Assembly: GCA_950022655.1 (NCBI GenBank)
Contig: OX465584.1
Coordinates: forward strand, 8,399,124 to 8,463,123
Length of the DNA stretch: 64,000 nucleotides
DNA from: Alentia gelatinosa
Taxonomy: Eukaryota; Annelida; Polychaeta; Phyllodocida; Polynoidae
Direction of reading: 5' to 3'
The first letter of the stretch is position 1. Every line of letters begins with the position of its first letter. Positions 31,150-44,100 of this stretch are shown piece by piece. The position numbers and the translations under genes were made by a program. A model generated the notes under the pieces. That model was given only the letters and a program-made list of their open reading frames with translations, ran no database searches and was not told the origin of the DNA.

Positions 31150-31355
31150 CTCACTGCAGAAACTGAATATAATTTGGCATGTAAATGTAGAAATACCTGG
31201 AATCGGATTTCTAATTTGAAGGGATATACAAACCGTTTAACTGCAATAATCATAGGATATGGGTCAAGTGTATACGACGGGAATCAGCTAACACCGGACC
31301 CTTTAAACACACTGAATTATGGGATACCTCAATATGGTCTATGTTATAAATTCTG
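31150..31355 (+). repeat. Dispersed repeat U, copy 1
   Basis: GAATATAATTTGGCATGTAA ... GGGATACCTCAATATGGTCT matches 57967-58183 (+) and 42528-42740 (-). Nature unknown. Confidence 0.65.
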
Positions 31356-31917
31356 AATTTTGATTCTCTTGAACCGCTCTTTTCAATGTATCTCTAAACC
31401 ACCTCCCGAAAACAATCTCATAAAAAGAGTGTTGTGAAACTGCAAAGATGTTAACGTAACATGGGTTCTCTTATGGCCTCATCATTTTATAAGTTAATTG
31501 ATTTGACGCCTACGACAAGTCTAAACTGTGCTATCTACATGTGACACCCTGTGAGTATGGAGCCATGTAATGGCTACAAAAAGAGTCTATCGTACTGCAG
31601 CATTACTGCATGGAACAGACTAAGTGCTGAGACTCAAAGCGCCCCGAGTAAAACGTCGTTCAAAACTATGTAACTTAAACTTAAAACGCAACAACTTCCA
31701 GTCTAAAGTGCTTATAGTGGTATAAGATGGTAGATATGTGAACGGTGTAACCAATATGGATTTCTTTTTCATCTATGTCAATTCATTTCATCTATATACC
31801 TATTTCACGATGTTTTTCTCAGAATGATGTAAAATACCAGTTGCTGTTTCGAGTATTCATGGAAGGCCTGTCACTAGACAGATTGAATAAACGCTTTTTT
31901 TTAAATACACATGTACT

Positions 31918-32309
31918 AAAGAAGAAAATAAACAAGTTCTGGTCAAAGTTGTTAATTCTCTACGAGTTTGATGCAGAGTGATATGAACAAGGCGATAGCC
32001 AAGTGAATATCACATAGCATTCAAACGAGTTGGAGAATGACTTCTTTGACCAAAACGAGTTGCTTTCTGTATTTATCCCACCCCTGTACACTAAAAAGAA
32101 TGGACGACACACAGGCTATAGAATATCGTGTGACGAGGCATGTGTCGGGTCCGATGTATAAAAAACAATTTTTAGATACACTAAATCTGCATAAATCCGT
32201 TGACAGGATCGCATCTAAGAATTTTGAAATCGACCCCCAGGATATAGACCATGGAGAATTAACTGCAATACTCGTAGGGACATGGAGAAAAATAGCAAGG
32301 GTGATATAA
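31918..32309 (+). mobile_element. Fold-back element family B, copy 4, with internal insertion
   Basis: The usual ends are present (GAAGAAAATAAACAAGTTCT; AAGGGTGATATAA). About 100 bp of unrelated sequence (about 32125-32235) is inserted in the tail. Confidence 0.75.
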
Positions 32310-32986
32310 AGTACATGTCGTTAGGCATACAAGTTGTTAGTTATACATAGTACAACGCTGTATGTCCGCTAGCACTCCCTACAGACGTTGTACTTAGGGA
32401 CATAGGCAAACTTTGAGATTCTTTGCGAACCAAACTGGTTCGCACAATAACATTTGTTAAGGAAGTGGCATAAAATAAAAAACAGTTGAATTTAACAACT
32501 TACATCACAATCTTCAGTCCCAGATCATATAAGCAGCAGATGTTACATTTTTCTTCATTAGATCATCCTTTGAATTCCTGAATGGGAAATCTCCTCAATC
32601 AACCACCCACCATTTTGAAAAATTAAAATTTGTAATTGAGCTGGTTACCAGCAAACATGTGACTCGCAAACTTTGCTTATGATCTTAAGTCTGACTCTAG
32701 TGAGGAACGAACAGAGTCGCACTACGTCTGACTAAAGGCAGAATTCCACTGGACCGACGGTAGCCGATTCCGTAGCCAGACAATCGCCGATTATTATCGG
32801 ATGCCCTATAATTTCTCAAATCTTTGAAAATGGTCATTTATTAAACTATTATTATCAGAATTAAATGAATTACAATACGTGAGCTTCCTCTTAAGGGCCT
32901 AGGAACAATTGATCGGGTGAGAAATCGGCCTGGTGGATTGTGCCCTTAACAAGTTGTGGGGGGTGAAACAGTTGTCGGAGTCCTAC

Positions 32987-33078
32987 CTTTTTTCTGGTGA
33001 GACTGTTGTAGAGCTTGAGGCCGGTGATGTAGTTGCCTGCTGGCGGTTCCCATGCTGGCTGCACCCGTTTCTCTTTCC
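32987..33078 (-). pseudogene. Isolated exon of cysteinyl-tRNA synthetase (CARS1-like)
   Basis: On the minus strand, 92 bp between an acceptor (AACTTGCAG) and a donor (AAAAAAG|GTAGGA) encode KEKRVQPAWEPPAGNYITGL then KLYNSLTRKK. This matches the start of the catalytic region of eukaryotic cytosolic cysteinyl-tRNA synthetase (the R-V-Q-P-x-W-x-P-P-A-G ... L-Y-N-S-L-T-R segment). The next exon should carry the CGPTVYD...HMGHAR class-I signature; I find none on this strand down to 24 kb, nor an upstream exon. It is therefore probably a duplicated gene fragment; a split gene or assembly break is the alternative. Confidence 0.6.
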
Positions 33079-33146
33079 CTGCAAGTTTGATGAACCATCC
33101 ATTAATGACAGTACGAATCAGGTTTCCCTGGAAGGACGGTTTGGCC

Positions 33147-33521
33147 ATTATCCTACCCCTAATAAAAAGCCGCCATAGACTTAACATAGGCAAATTTTAT
33201 GTGGCATGCTGTGAAATAAAGTGTTTTTTATGGCACTAGAGTAATACAAAAATTTGACCAATCAGAGATCAGGATGTCAGCTACTACGAAAAAAGTTCCG
33301 GTTGCACTCAAAATGCCAATTCAGATGTTGCTAACATGATACAGGATAATCGAAAAATTAAATTCACACCTGAAGTGTAGAGACGGGGTAGGATAAATAC
33401 AGAACCGAAGTCGAGTTAGCCTGACTTGTTTTCAAGCCACTCCGGTCAGGTCTGCTACTCACTACACGACCTGTCCGTCGTGGCATAAAAACTAATCAGG
33501 CTAACTCTCGTTCAGTTCTAT
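33147..33521 (-). mobile_element. Fold-back element family E
   Basis: Tail bounded by ATTATCCTACCCCT and GGGGTAGGATAA (about 33394-33405), with GACTTAACATA near the outer end. The hairpin has arms GAGTTAGCCTGA and TCAGGCTAACTC. Its tip does not show the GA motif clearly. Confidence 0.75.
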
Positions 33522-33524
33522 TTA

Positions 33525-35190
33525 ACTCCCTTTGTGTAATTGATCAGACAGTAATAAGTAAATTGTCGGACGAGGCAAATGAGGGACCGATTAATAGTGA
33601 ATCATTATTGATGGGTGTGAGCATCTATTATATTTAGACGTTAAGAATACGAGGCACAGACACTTCCATACACAGCCGTTACTACCTTGAAAAAAAAGAA
33701 AAAAAATTTATTTAGACCTTCAGGGGTCTGGGGTATGTTTTATAACTTGTCGCTGCAAAAGGACAGAGTAGAAGGAGACCTCGAACGAGGGTCATCGTTT
33801 AGTAATATTCAAGCTCGTTGAGCTAAGACTATTCTGACAAACGTTTACAAAAATCGTTCCTGGGTCTCGTTGGCGTATAGAAAAGGGTCTTTATGTACGA
33901 ACGTAGATTATTAAACAGGCCCCTGTGTCTTCAGACAAGAAATCCGATTTCTTTCTTTGCGATTGCGTGCACTGCGCTCCTGATTATTAAACATCCTCCA
34001 GGCCAATTTGACCTAAAGTGTTCAATTGTCAACCCATGCCCGTCTTTTTTTGTTGTCTTTTTTAATACTTTATTTTACTATAAGGTACAAGGACCGTTTT
34101 GGTCGCACCTCCCAACATGAGGTTGAGTTTGTTTCGTCTTCTTTTTACCCGTTTAACATAGCACTTACAGTGTATTAACAAGTAATTTGTCATAAATTAT
34201 TCCTGAGTACACTTTGCTTGGTCGCAAAGAAAAGGTTCAAGTTGTGCACTTTTACCATATACCACAACTATGATACTTTGATAGAAGAAGATAACATGTG
34301 CCATATCCTCAATGAAAACAAAACATCAGAAAAGATAATAAAGGTTGTAACAAACAGAACTGTTTCCTGTTTCAATGCGAGCACTTGTAACAACAACAAA
34401 AAATAATCCAGTTGACCAACATCTTTAGGAAAAAACACAATCTTGATCAAATAAAATAATCTACTGGGGTTCTTATGAAAATAGACTAACCTAGAACTAT
34501 AGCCCTAAATCATTTTTAAAAGAGCAGGCTTTCAAAGAATCCAATTCAAATTTTTCAGAGAGGATAGTAAATAACCTGACACAAGTATTTGTATCATTTA
34601 GAACACAGAATAATGCAATTGCTCATAGAGACAACTTGGCTTCAGATACACTTATATAAACTGGTAACATTTTGAAGCCTGTTCAAAATGAAGTATCTCC
34701 AAGATAACTTCCAGTGCTGGTAACATTACTCGAACCCCAAATCTAATATTCTCCGAGATCTTACAGTTTATGCCTGTACTGTCAATTGGCGAGCGTAAAT
34801 ATAAAACATAGAAATTTGAAACCAGTCTCACTGTGCTGAGCGCAGGCCTGAATGAATAAAGTATAAAAAAAATGGCAGCCGTGAGGTCAAAGAATCTGAT
34901 GGAGAGGAGATGTGGGAGGAGAGTTTCAGATCTCGTGAGACAACGCCGAAAGTCAAAGAGGAACGGTGGAGCCGGTAAGTAAATACTCAAACTAAAACTG
35001 AGGGATCCTCTTTCTATTTTGTAAACCTTGGTTTCATAGAGCAGGTTTCTGATCTCTAAGTACTATTGGACAACAAAGTGTATTCTTGGTCTCGATATTG
35101 TAGCGGATAAACCATAGTGGGATTACAGGCTCTGACATCATTATTCATCACACTTTTTACATTTCCTTTCTCTGGCTGAAAATTGCATCA
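33525..35190. other. AT-rich unique region, no gene recognised except one weak exon candidate
   Basis: Only short AT-biased open frames are present. A possible first exon at 34872-34974 (+) is listed among the findings. Confidence 0.4.
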
Positions 35191-35271
35191 CCTCCTGTAT
35201 TTCTGATATGGATTTCCAATGGATCTGTAAACGATATATGCCATGACGAAATTACACCGAATAGAATTATT

Positions 35272-35538
35272 CAGGGATGTCAGTTGGGGTCAGGGATAAA
35301 AGTGAAAATATTTTTCATGTGAAATTTTCTGCCGCAGAGATAACGGGGAAACTTGGTTAATATGTCATTGTCGGCCATGGCATGAGGTTGAGGGTCTGTG
35401 GGGAGGTCTAAACCACCGTTTTATTGGCGAAGATGAGGTCAAATTAATATCATCCTTTTTTAACACAAGGAAAAGCAATGACATATACTGGATAAAAAAA
35501 GTGGATTTCCACGGAAAGATGGAAACCTGACATTTCTG
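35272..35538 (+). mobile_element. CAGGGATG-type element inside a 63-bp direct repeat
   Basis: Left end CAGGGATGTCAGTTGG; the right end is degenerate (CTGACATTTCTG). Near-identical sequence (TTTCTGATATnGATTnCCAA ... GCCATGACGAAATTACAC) lies on both sides, at about 35197-35257 and 35541-35602. Confidence 0.7.
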
Positions 35539-35911
35539 TGTATTTCTGATATTGATTGCCAATGGATCTGTATACGATATATGCCATGACGAAATTACAC
35601 TGTCGCTGTCTTTCTTTAAAAATAAACGAGAGCTAGATCGATTATGCAGCGTCCTGTGAGAACTGGCGACCGGCTTTTGTGTATTGCATCAACCCGAACT
35701 AGTACCGCCGCCTTGCACCATTTCATGTCTGGTGTAAATGTCTTTTTAATATTTATTAAGACGGTGTATTTTACCTGCACTGAAAGGAAAACTGTTCTAT
35801 AAGGCACACAGCCATTGTGTTATGGAGGCGGGCATCTTGCCCCCAACGCAAAACAAAACAGTAAATGGCGCGTCCAGTTATCAATGGATTTTACTAAAAA
35901 AAAGTATTTCT

Positions 35912-36020
35912 GTTGGCTTGCCATAGAGAGGTTTTAGCCTCGTCTCATAATTATCTATAGATTATAACAGCAGATAATAGTGGCTGTCCCCCGACTACGG
36001 TGCTGATATCTTCGTGTCCT
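35912..36020 (+). repeat. Dispersed repeat W, copy 1
   Basis: Shares ATTATCTATAGATTATnAC and TCCCGACTACnGTG with 53330-53450. Nature unknown. The following 36020-36700 is AT-rich without a recognisable feature. Confidence 0.6.
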
Positions 36021-36701
36021 GGCAGATGATGGCAGAACTAGCAATCACTCTGTACCCTATACAATACCACAATAATCAAAATGTAGTCTGATCTACTTTG
36101 AGAGAATCATTGCTGTAATGTAAATTCTGTGTTCTGTATGGACAGCAGTCACGCTTTTGTGAGCATATCTAGTAATATGTGCATACTGATCACAATAGAG
36201 ATTGAATTCTATATATCAATAATGGAAATAAAGGCTGCTTAAACAGTAATATGTGCATTGGACCGAAAAGAGAGTCTCAGCTATCATTTTTCTTTATGGA
36301 GAGGTTCAACGTTATGAATATTGGTATATCGTCTGGGTTTTTAGTGGAATTTACAAAGCGACATATGTATCTTTTTTTACAGAAACAAATATATAAATTG
36401 CTAACCACGTAACAGTAATAAAGATACAGCGATGACTTATTACTATTAGAATTGGTTACGTATATATAAAAAACAGAGTAGTTGTTACACAGATTGCGCA
36501 AAATATGAGCAGTGAATTTTCAATATCGAATGATTTATCAAAAAGAGGAACATTTTTCAAAGTTATCAGCAATCAAAGAAGATAAAATGAACTCTCTAAT
36601 TTCCACCAGTTCAGACTCTACCAGAATGAATAAAAAACTTTGAAATATTATAGTCAATCTAACAACAGTAATCGACAGTAAACAGCAGCAGGTTTGATAC
36701 A

Positions 36702-36956
36702 CAGGGATGTCAGTTGGAGTCATGAAAAAAGAGGAAGTATTTTTATGGTAATTTACTGCCTCAGAGAAACTGAAAATTCTATGGCTACTAACACATTATT
36801 AGTAGCCATAGAATGAGGTGTGTGTGGAGAGGTTTGAACCAATGTTACTACATTTATCAGAGTGAGGACTAATGTATCCGCTTTTTTACACAAGAAAAAC
36901 GAAAGTGAAAATGAAAACAAGGCTTTCCTGGGAATAGAGGAAAACTGTCATCCCTT
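36702..36956 (+). mobile_element. CAGGGATG-type element
   Basis: Starts CAGGGATGTCAGTTGG and ends ACTGTCATCCCT. TTGATAC occurs on both sides (before the left end and just after the right end), an apparent target duplication. Confidence 0.75.
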
Positions 36957-38121
36957 TGATACTGAGCCGAAGGTGGTGACTGCGCGATGCGGGCAAGGCA
37001 CGGACCTCCGATGGACACAGTCAGACTCAGGACCAGCCCTGTCCCCAAGCACGAGATGGGGATGAGGGGTGAAAACTGTACCTAGGCCTAGGGCTAGAGT
37101 CCTCGTACCCCGGTATGTTCTCAGCTGTCTACTTTTGAATATATCTATACCACAAAAATCTACCTATGAAAACAATCTCTGAATCACACAATAAATGGCC
37201 ATATCACTTTTCCTTGCCACAAACATAGTTCTGTGACAGCTGTCACGGACATAAACAGTGCTGGAAGGGCCAGCGACTGATGCAGAACTCCATTCAACGT
37301 GTCGCGCCAACAAGCCGGCTGGGCGATATTCGGGGTTGTCATCGTGAAAAAGTATGTAAACTCCAAGCAGAGTTCACCAAACAACTCCTAACGAAAGAAG
37401 AATGTCAGAAACGATGTTATTCATGATATCTGGCTACAAAAACAAAATATAAAGCATAGCGTTACGCGTATCACGCACCTTGGTTATCTGCCATGGTTGA
37501 AGACTGACGAAATCGCTCGGCAAGCCGTACGGAGCTGATTGCTGGTGTGTGCTTAGTCCACGCTGGTAAGTGTCTCTCGTTCTCCGACCAGCGCGTTATA
37601 GATAACACGTGCATAGGACTGTTCCCCCGTCCACATCATATCTTAACCCGTAGTGCGGCTCTTTCTCCCTAGGCGGCGTTCATGTATTTCTACTCTTCTA
37701 GCAGATCTTTCGTAGCGCTCGCGATCTTTATCACTGCAGAATCTATGCTAGGAGAGTGCGTGATACTCATACGCCCTCTGTTGTATTTCATGAGAAACTA
37801 ATATGGATTGGACCAAGGTACCAGTCAAAGTCATGTGCATCACCAAGCAGAGTTTTGGCTTTGTATATGCTCCTAACAATCGCAAAGATTGTGAAGAAGA
37901 ATGGTAGGCGAAGTGACTCGTTTTCGGAAAAATACTCTTTACGCCAAACCAAGAGTGAACTTAGGTTTTATTGTAGATGTTCTATTATTTCTTCACAGTG
38001 GATATTTATAAAGACATTTTAGTATAAATTTGAATTATTCGTTTGTAGATTTTGACATTTTATTTTCCATTTGACTGAAAATTATCACAAATCGTCGAGG
38101 CTAACTTCCTCACTTTGACAG
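36957..38121. other. Upstream region of EIF3M
   Basis: No repeat family recognised. A donor-like CGCTG|GTAAGT lies at 37565-37566 and could end a non-coding first exon spliced to the acceptor at 38120-38121. Alternatively transcription starts at the pyrimidine run CTTCCTC (38105-38111), as in TOP mRNAs. Confidence 0.3.
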
Positions 38122-38142
38122 GTCCAACGAGAAGCCGCAAGC

Positions 38143-38184
38143 ATGAGCGTACCGGTCTTCCTAGATATAGACGAATCTTATCAG
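38143..38184 (+). CDS. EIF3M: EIF3M coding exon 1
   Basis: ATG in context CAAGCATGA; 14 codons, donor TCAG|GTATGG, phase 0. An acceptor-like TTTGACAG ends at 38121, so the transcript may begin with an upstream leader exon. Confidence 0.92.
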
Positions 38185-41100
38185 GTATGGTGAATTTCTC
38201 CTTGTCTAGAGTAAAGAAAGACATAAAAGATATTACAGCTCAAGTTTCTCCAGGTCATGGAGCCTACAAGTGTGCCTTTAATCCGTAGTTATTCACCCGA
38301 TTGCAACACATGCTCAACTCGCGGCCATATGGCATGGGTGCTGAGCGTACGGTATCACAACACAGAATATTACCGGGAGTTTTGTGTCCGGAGTAATTCT
38401 GAATCTTCCACAGATTGTATAAACTCCCGAACTAAGAGATAAAATGGGAACAGTTATGAACCTTCATTACCCTCTCCCTTATTAGGCAGGGATATTGTTG
38501 TATGGCATCGTTTATTATTCATTTGACTCGGTGACTGTGACCGTAATTGGCGTAAACGGTAAACATGGAACTGGCTTCTCGAGCTTACACTAAGTTACAG
38601 TTACACTTACGCTGTTGCAGTTTAGCTTTAGAAGATTAGTCACTGTCCATATATATAATCACAATACGCGATCCAATCCTACTGTCACCAATCATACTGT
38701 CCACTGCTTACAGACATGTCAGTAGAAGAATTGTTACTAATGTTAGTGTTGGTGATAATCCAATTGAAATAGAAAGGTTTCGCTCTGTAGTAAACCGACC
38801 ACAACCCCTCCTGGTTTCCAGTATTGAATCAGATTGCAATACTCAGGATAGAAAAAATCATTTTCTGATAGTTGTAAATGTAATCCAAGTTAATGAAATT
38901 TGCGTCCTTTTTTTGTATAAACAAATAGCACACAGCGATTGATAGTTTGCCCTCGATCATCGATGTTTACCTTGTGAAAACGTATGAACTGACTACTGCT
39001 GGGTAGAGATGTACAGTACACATATATACATGTATTTATTAATTTTACTTATGTTTTTTAGGTAGCTGAGATTCGCGGCTACCTGAAGTCTCTCGGGGCA
39101 GAGATCTCAGAAGAAACGTCACAAGATGGCCTGGTATTAGATCTTTCACAGATCGTGGAGGCATCGGACATAATATGGAAGGAGGAGAAAATAGAATCCG
39201 GTGAGTTTCGGTGAACAAATATACAACTGTTGAATAACAGAGATTAGAGTAATCGGTAAAACTTCAGCTCCATGGTCCCCAATACCTGTAGTTAAATACT
39301 GTGGCCGTGTACGAAACATGGCGCGAAACTCGGCAGATTCGATAGCTTCAAGGTATTATTTTAGAGCGGAAGAACAAATATTGTTTACATAATTTCGTAG
39401 TAAAAGGGGTGAAATATGATTCAGAATGGTCGATTCGTGTCCATGGCAGGCCTCCCAGTCAAACCTTTAAAACCTATATTTTGATCTTGAGCCTTTATTT
39501 TTTTTCAAGGAACCTATATAACCTATAAAAACCTATATTTTCACTGCCATGCAGATTGATGTGTACAGGAAATCTTAGAAATTATCTTGACACAAAGGTA
39601 GATTGTCAAATGACTAGAAATCTACATTATCGGTTTATTTAAGGGATCATAAAGGTGTTTAAGAATCAACAGTTGGTGTGACTTTTTGCCAGGCTGGCTT
39701 GCCTGTTGGAAACACAACACGCATATACATGCTTGCTGGGTATAACCTGATGAGCCAGACATTCTGACGTCTTGCAATTTAGTACTAGTCACATTTTTTA
39801 GAAGTCAAGAACTGAAAATAAGCAATTCAATATATTTTGACTGTTATTATGCTGATTATGTTAACCCAAAAACCTATGACTTCGGCGATGAACAACCTAT
39901 AAAAACCTATATTTTGATTTTCAAAACCTATTAAGAGACCTATATTGAGGAAGTGGGGCATTGGGAGGCCTGCCATGGGCGGGGCCGCTGAAAACATGTA
40001 TTACGGTAAATTACAGGAGAAATACCTGTTTTCATTTCCAGTTTACGAAATTCTATTTTCTTAAGTAAACCAAAGAATAAGGTGGGGCCCATTCATGCCA
40101 AGAGACTGCAGTGCAAACCTTCCACATACCCCCGTCCTATTCCAAGGCCACTGACAACGTGTTTTCCGCGTTTAGTCTCTCTGAGGCAGTAAACTCTACA
40201 TGAAAAATATTTGCTATATTTTCATGACCCCCAACTGACATCCATGCTATGATATACAAGGCCTATTATGGACATTCTCAAAATGTTCAAAATGCTTTGG
40301 CTTTAATTGCGAAGAAATATTTATCTCACCCCTGGTATTTTTCTTCCATATGCTTAACATTTGTAACTCATTCTCCATGCCCTTATGAGTATTGCAGTCC
40401 ATTCACCATGGCCTATATCCTGTGCAATATCCATTCTTTAAGTGTGTACAGGGATGAGGTGAATACAGAAAGCAACACATTTTGGTCAAAGTTGTTCTGC
40501 ATCTTGTTTGAACGCTGCATGAACTTCACATCGAACTCCTGAAGAACAACAACTTTGACCAAAACCTGTTGGTTTCTTTTTTGATACTTTATTGTAAAAG
40601 AAAATTCGATTGTTGATGCCATGACTACTCATGAATCTTCTATTCAAAATATGTTATGATGTTGCTATGATACAATGCTCATTGATATGCATGTACACAA
40701 ATGTGGTTATGAATGATTCTAAACCAGAGAATTTATGATACAAAATTGTTGTTGGTTGCTAAGGTATGTTCTTTCATGATCTGTGAGATCACCGCAATGA
40801 GATGATCCCATTTGGGCCACCTGAGTATGAGTATATAAAGAGAATATGTAGCACGGTTTGTACGCTATCAGTTTATTGTTGCCCTGATGAAGACCCTATG
40901 GTGGTCGAAACATCGGCACAGTTAAGCAATAGATATTTATTAGTGCAGAAGTTGTCTGAGTCATCTATCATTGAAGAAAAGTTAAGTTTGTCGGCCTTCA
41001 CATTCTATAGTTTATTGTATAATGTGTATATACATTTACTATATACCCATGCTGTATTTACTGTAAATATGCACCCTTTCGGCAGATGACGTAAAAAAAA

Positions 41101-44100
41101 CTTTACGGACCGCTGGTCCTTACACTAAAATATGGGCCACCTTGCGATAAACGATTATTAACATATCGGTTGTTGAAAATTAAATCAATGATTTTTTTTT
41201 AAATTTTGGGTATATAGTAGATATATAACGTCCAACCATGCTTGTACAAGTCACAGAACTCTATGATAATTTACAGTTTGTACGGAACTCGGCATAAATG
41301 TCTCGGTCCGTACAAACCGTAAATTACCATCTCGTTCTGTGAATTGTACAGCATGGTCAGGACGTTCTATATAAGTACCTTAGATATACGTTTCTTTTAT
41401 GATGCCTGAAGAAGGAACGATAGTTTTCCGTTATTTAGTACTGCTATTGAACTGGGTGTTTTGTTCAGAGATGCCAGTTTTCCATTTTTCCGTGGAAATC
41501 CACTTTTTCATATCCATTATGATATTGCTTTTCATTGTGTGAAAATAAGATGACATAAATTAATCCTCATCTACACCCATGAAACAGTGGTCTGTACCTC
41601 CCAACAGACCCTCAGCCCAATGCCATGGCCGAAAAGGACATGATATCCAAGTTTTCTCAGTCTCTCTGAGGCAGAAAGTTCCAAATAAAAATATTTCCAC
41701 TTTTTTCTCTGACCCCAACTGACATCCCTGTTTGTTTCAGACGCGGAGTCGGTGATGAACAGCATCATCAGCTTGATTCTGGTGGTGCCAACCGAGAAGA
41801 TTGAGGGAGTTATTTTGACGTTATGTGAAAAACTCTGCAAAACTCAGGACGATAAGAGCGTGGTCGCCCGCTTCAGGATGTAAGTGTCCTTTTGTTTCAG
41901 TTTTATTAATTGTCTCCATCATACTGAGGTCGCAGAGTGTGGAATGAACAGGAAATGGAGCTCAAAACGGCAAATTCTATTAAAGATAGTTTTTAAGAAG
42001 ATTCTTAAGTGCAAGGAAACCGCCCGATTTCGGGTAGGCGAATTTCATAACGAGTAAATAACAAAGTTGTGTAATTATGTTGCCTGAACTGATGACCAGT
42101 AGCTTACCTGCTTACACATACACATGTGTATTTATATAGAACGTCCTGACCATGCTGTACAAGTCCCAGAACGAGATGGTAATTTACGGTTTGTACAGAA
42201 CAAGGCATTTAGTTGCGTACAAATGGTAAATTATCATCGAGTTCTGTGACTTGTCCAAGCATGGTTGGACGCTATATATTTACTATATACCCAAAATTAT
42301 ACCCAAAGTATTTTAGTGTACGGACCAGTGGTCCGTACAGTATTTTTACATTATATGTCAAATCGGTACGTATTTACAGTAAATATGGCATGGGTATATA
42401 GTAAATTCATGAATTCTATTATATACTGAGACTGCTAAAATCTTATTAGCCTTAATCAACAGTCTTAGCAATTTTCATAAGTATAGGATGTACTTCTACT
42501 CATCCTTTACCAAATTTTTTATTCCTATGTATAGACCCTACTGAGGTATCCCAGAATTCAGTCTATTCACAAGTTCCGGTTTTCGCTGGTTACCGACGTT
42601 GTATGGTGATAGACCATTTACCCGTTACCCAGAATAAACGGTTTTCAGAAATCTTCAAATTGAAATTCTGATGCCAGAAATGGAAATTTCAACTATTTCT
42701 ACATGGAAATCCGAAATTATATTCAGTTTCTCCAATTATAAATCAGAAAACTGTGGTTCATGTTGTCGTAGTGTGGCCAGTCAATCGGGAGCGGAACTTT
42801 GCCTTACCCGGGGCGATAATCGGGAGTTTAGTAACCTCTGGAGGCTCTTTTAGGATAATCGCTTGTTGTAATATATCTACTTATTCTCATTTTCACTGTT
42901 TTTCACATATATGTTGAAAATATTGATCTAGCATCTACATAAGCTAGCAAAATGGAAGACCGACAAACTTGTTGAATTTTGTGTTGAATGGAAAAGAAAA
43001 TCCCTTGTCATATAATCAGTGTAGTGACCATGGTCACAGCTAAACCTTGCCATATGCTAAACCAAAGAGGATTTTTTTTTCATAAATTCAATCAAGTTTA
43101 ACGACAGGAAGTAGTCGCCAATCATGGCACTTGTCCCTGAAGGTGAAAAACTTGAGGCAGTAAAAAGCTTTAGCTTTCCATTTTCAGAAAGTCGTTTCTT
43201 CCCCGTGTTTTGGGTAAGGATCGGGAAATGTTACGTAACGCATAGTTCTCTGACTATAAATGAGCTGAGGCTGTGGTCATTGTCCTCTGACGCCGCGTGT
43301 GTCTCGCATGGCTGCTCAGTGGTCACGGATGGCTGACTCCTGTCCTGATAGTCACCTGAAGGATAAAAATAACTTGAACTTTGGAGAACCTGTGGCTACT
43401 CCTCTTTTTTTACAAGATTTACTAAAGCTACTGAAGACCTGGCTCTCAGGAAAACTTAAGACATTAATTTGACGATCCTAAAAGTGTGCTACTTTCATCA
43501 TCATTTTTTTCCAATTATAGAAGCGTTTATTTCACTTGAACAAGCATAATTCAGATCTTTAGTCTGTTGTACATATTATATTTCTTTCTACGATTACACA
43601 TTATTCTTCCGGTCCATGTTGTACATAGTAAACACAAAGGAAGTGTGTATGGATAACTCGGCGCATACGGATTTGTTGTATATTATATAAGATTCAGAAT
43701 TCGCCAGCCATCTATGTAATTTATACTTTTTAAATTTGAATTTTAACAAAACGAGCAGCATAATCGATAAGTTATGTGTTAACTTTTTCACCTTACAGGG
43801 TGTTAAACAAATTATTGGTTTGTAATATTTTTCGGTCCTTCCATCTCCCTTAACTCGCCTTGACAACAATCTGGTTTTCGGATGTAGGACAAAAAAAAGT
43901 GCATGGTAAAACTACAGATCTATGGTCCTTATCTTATAACATAAGAAATGTCAGTCAACCTACCTTGTTTGTTTACCGCCATACATGTTTTTGCAGATGG
44001 TGGTTGAATTCGAGTTTTCTACTATGCTTACAAATAAGTGAACTTCAGACGATGCTGCAAATACTAAACAAGATTAACCGGTTCTGACTTTCACATTACG

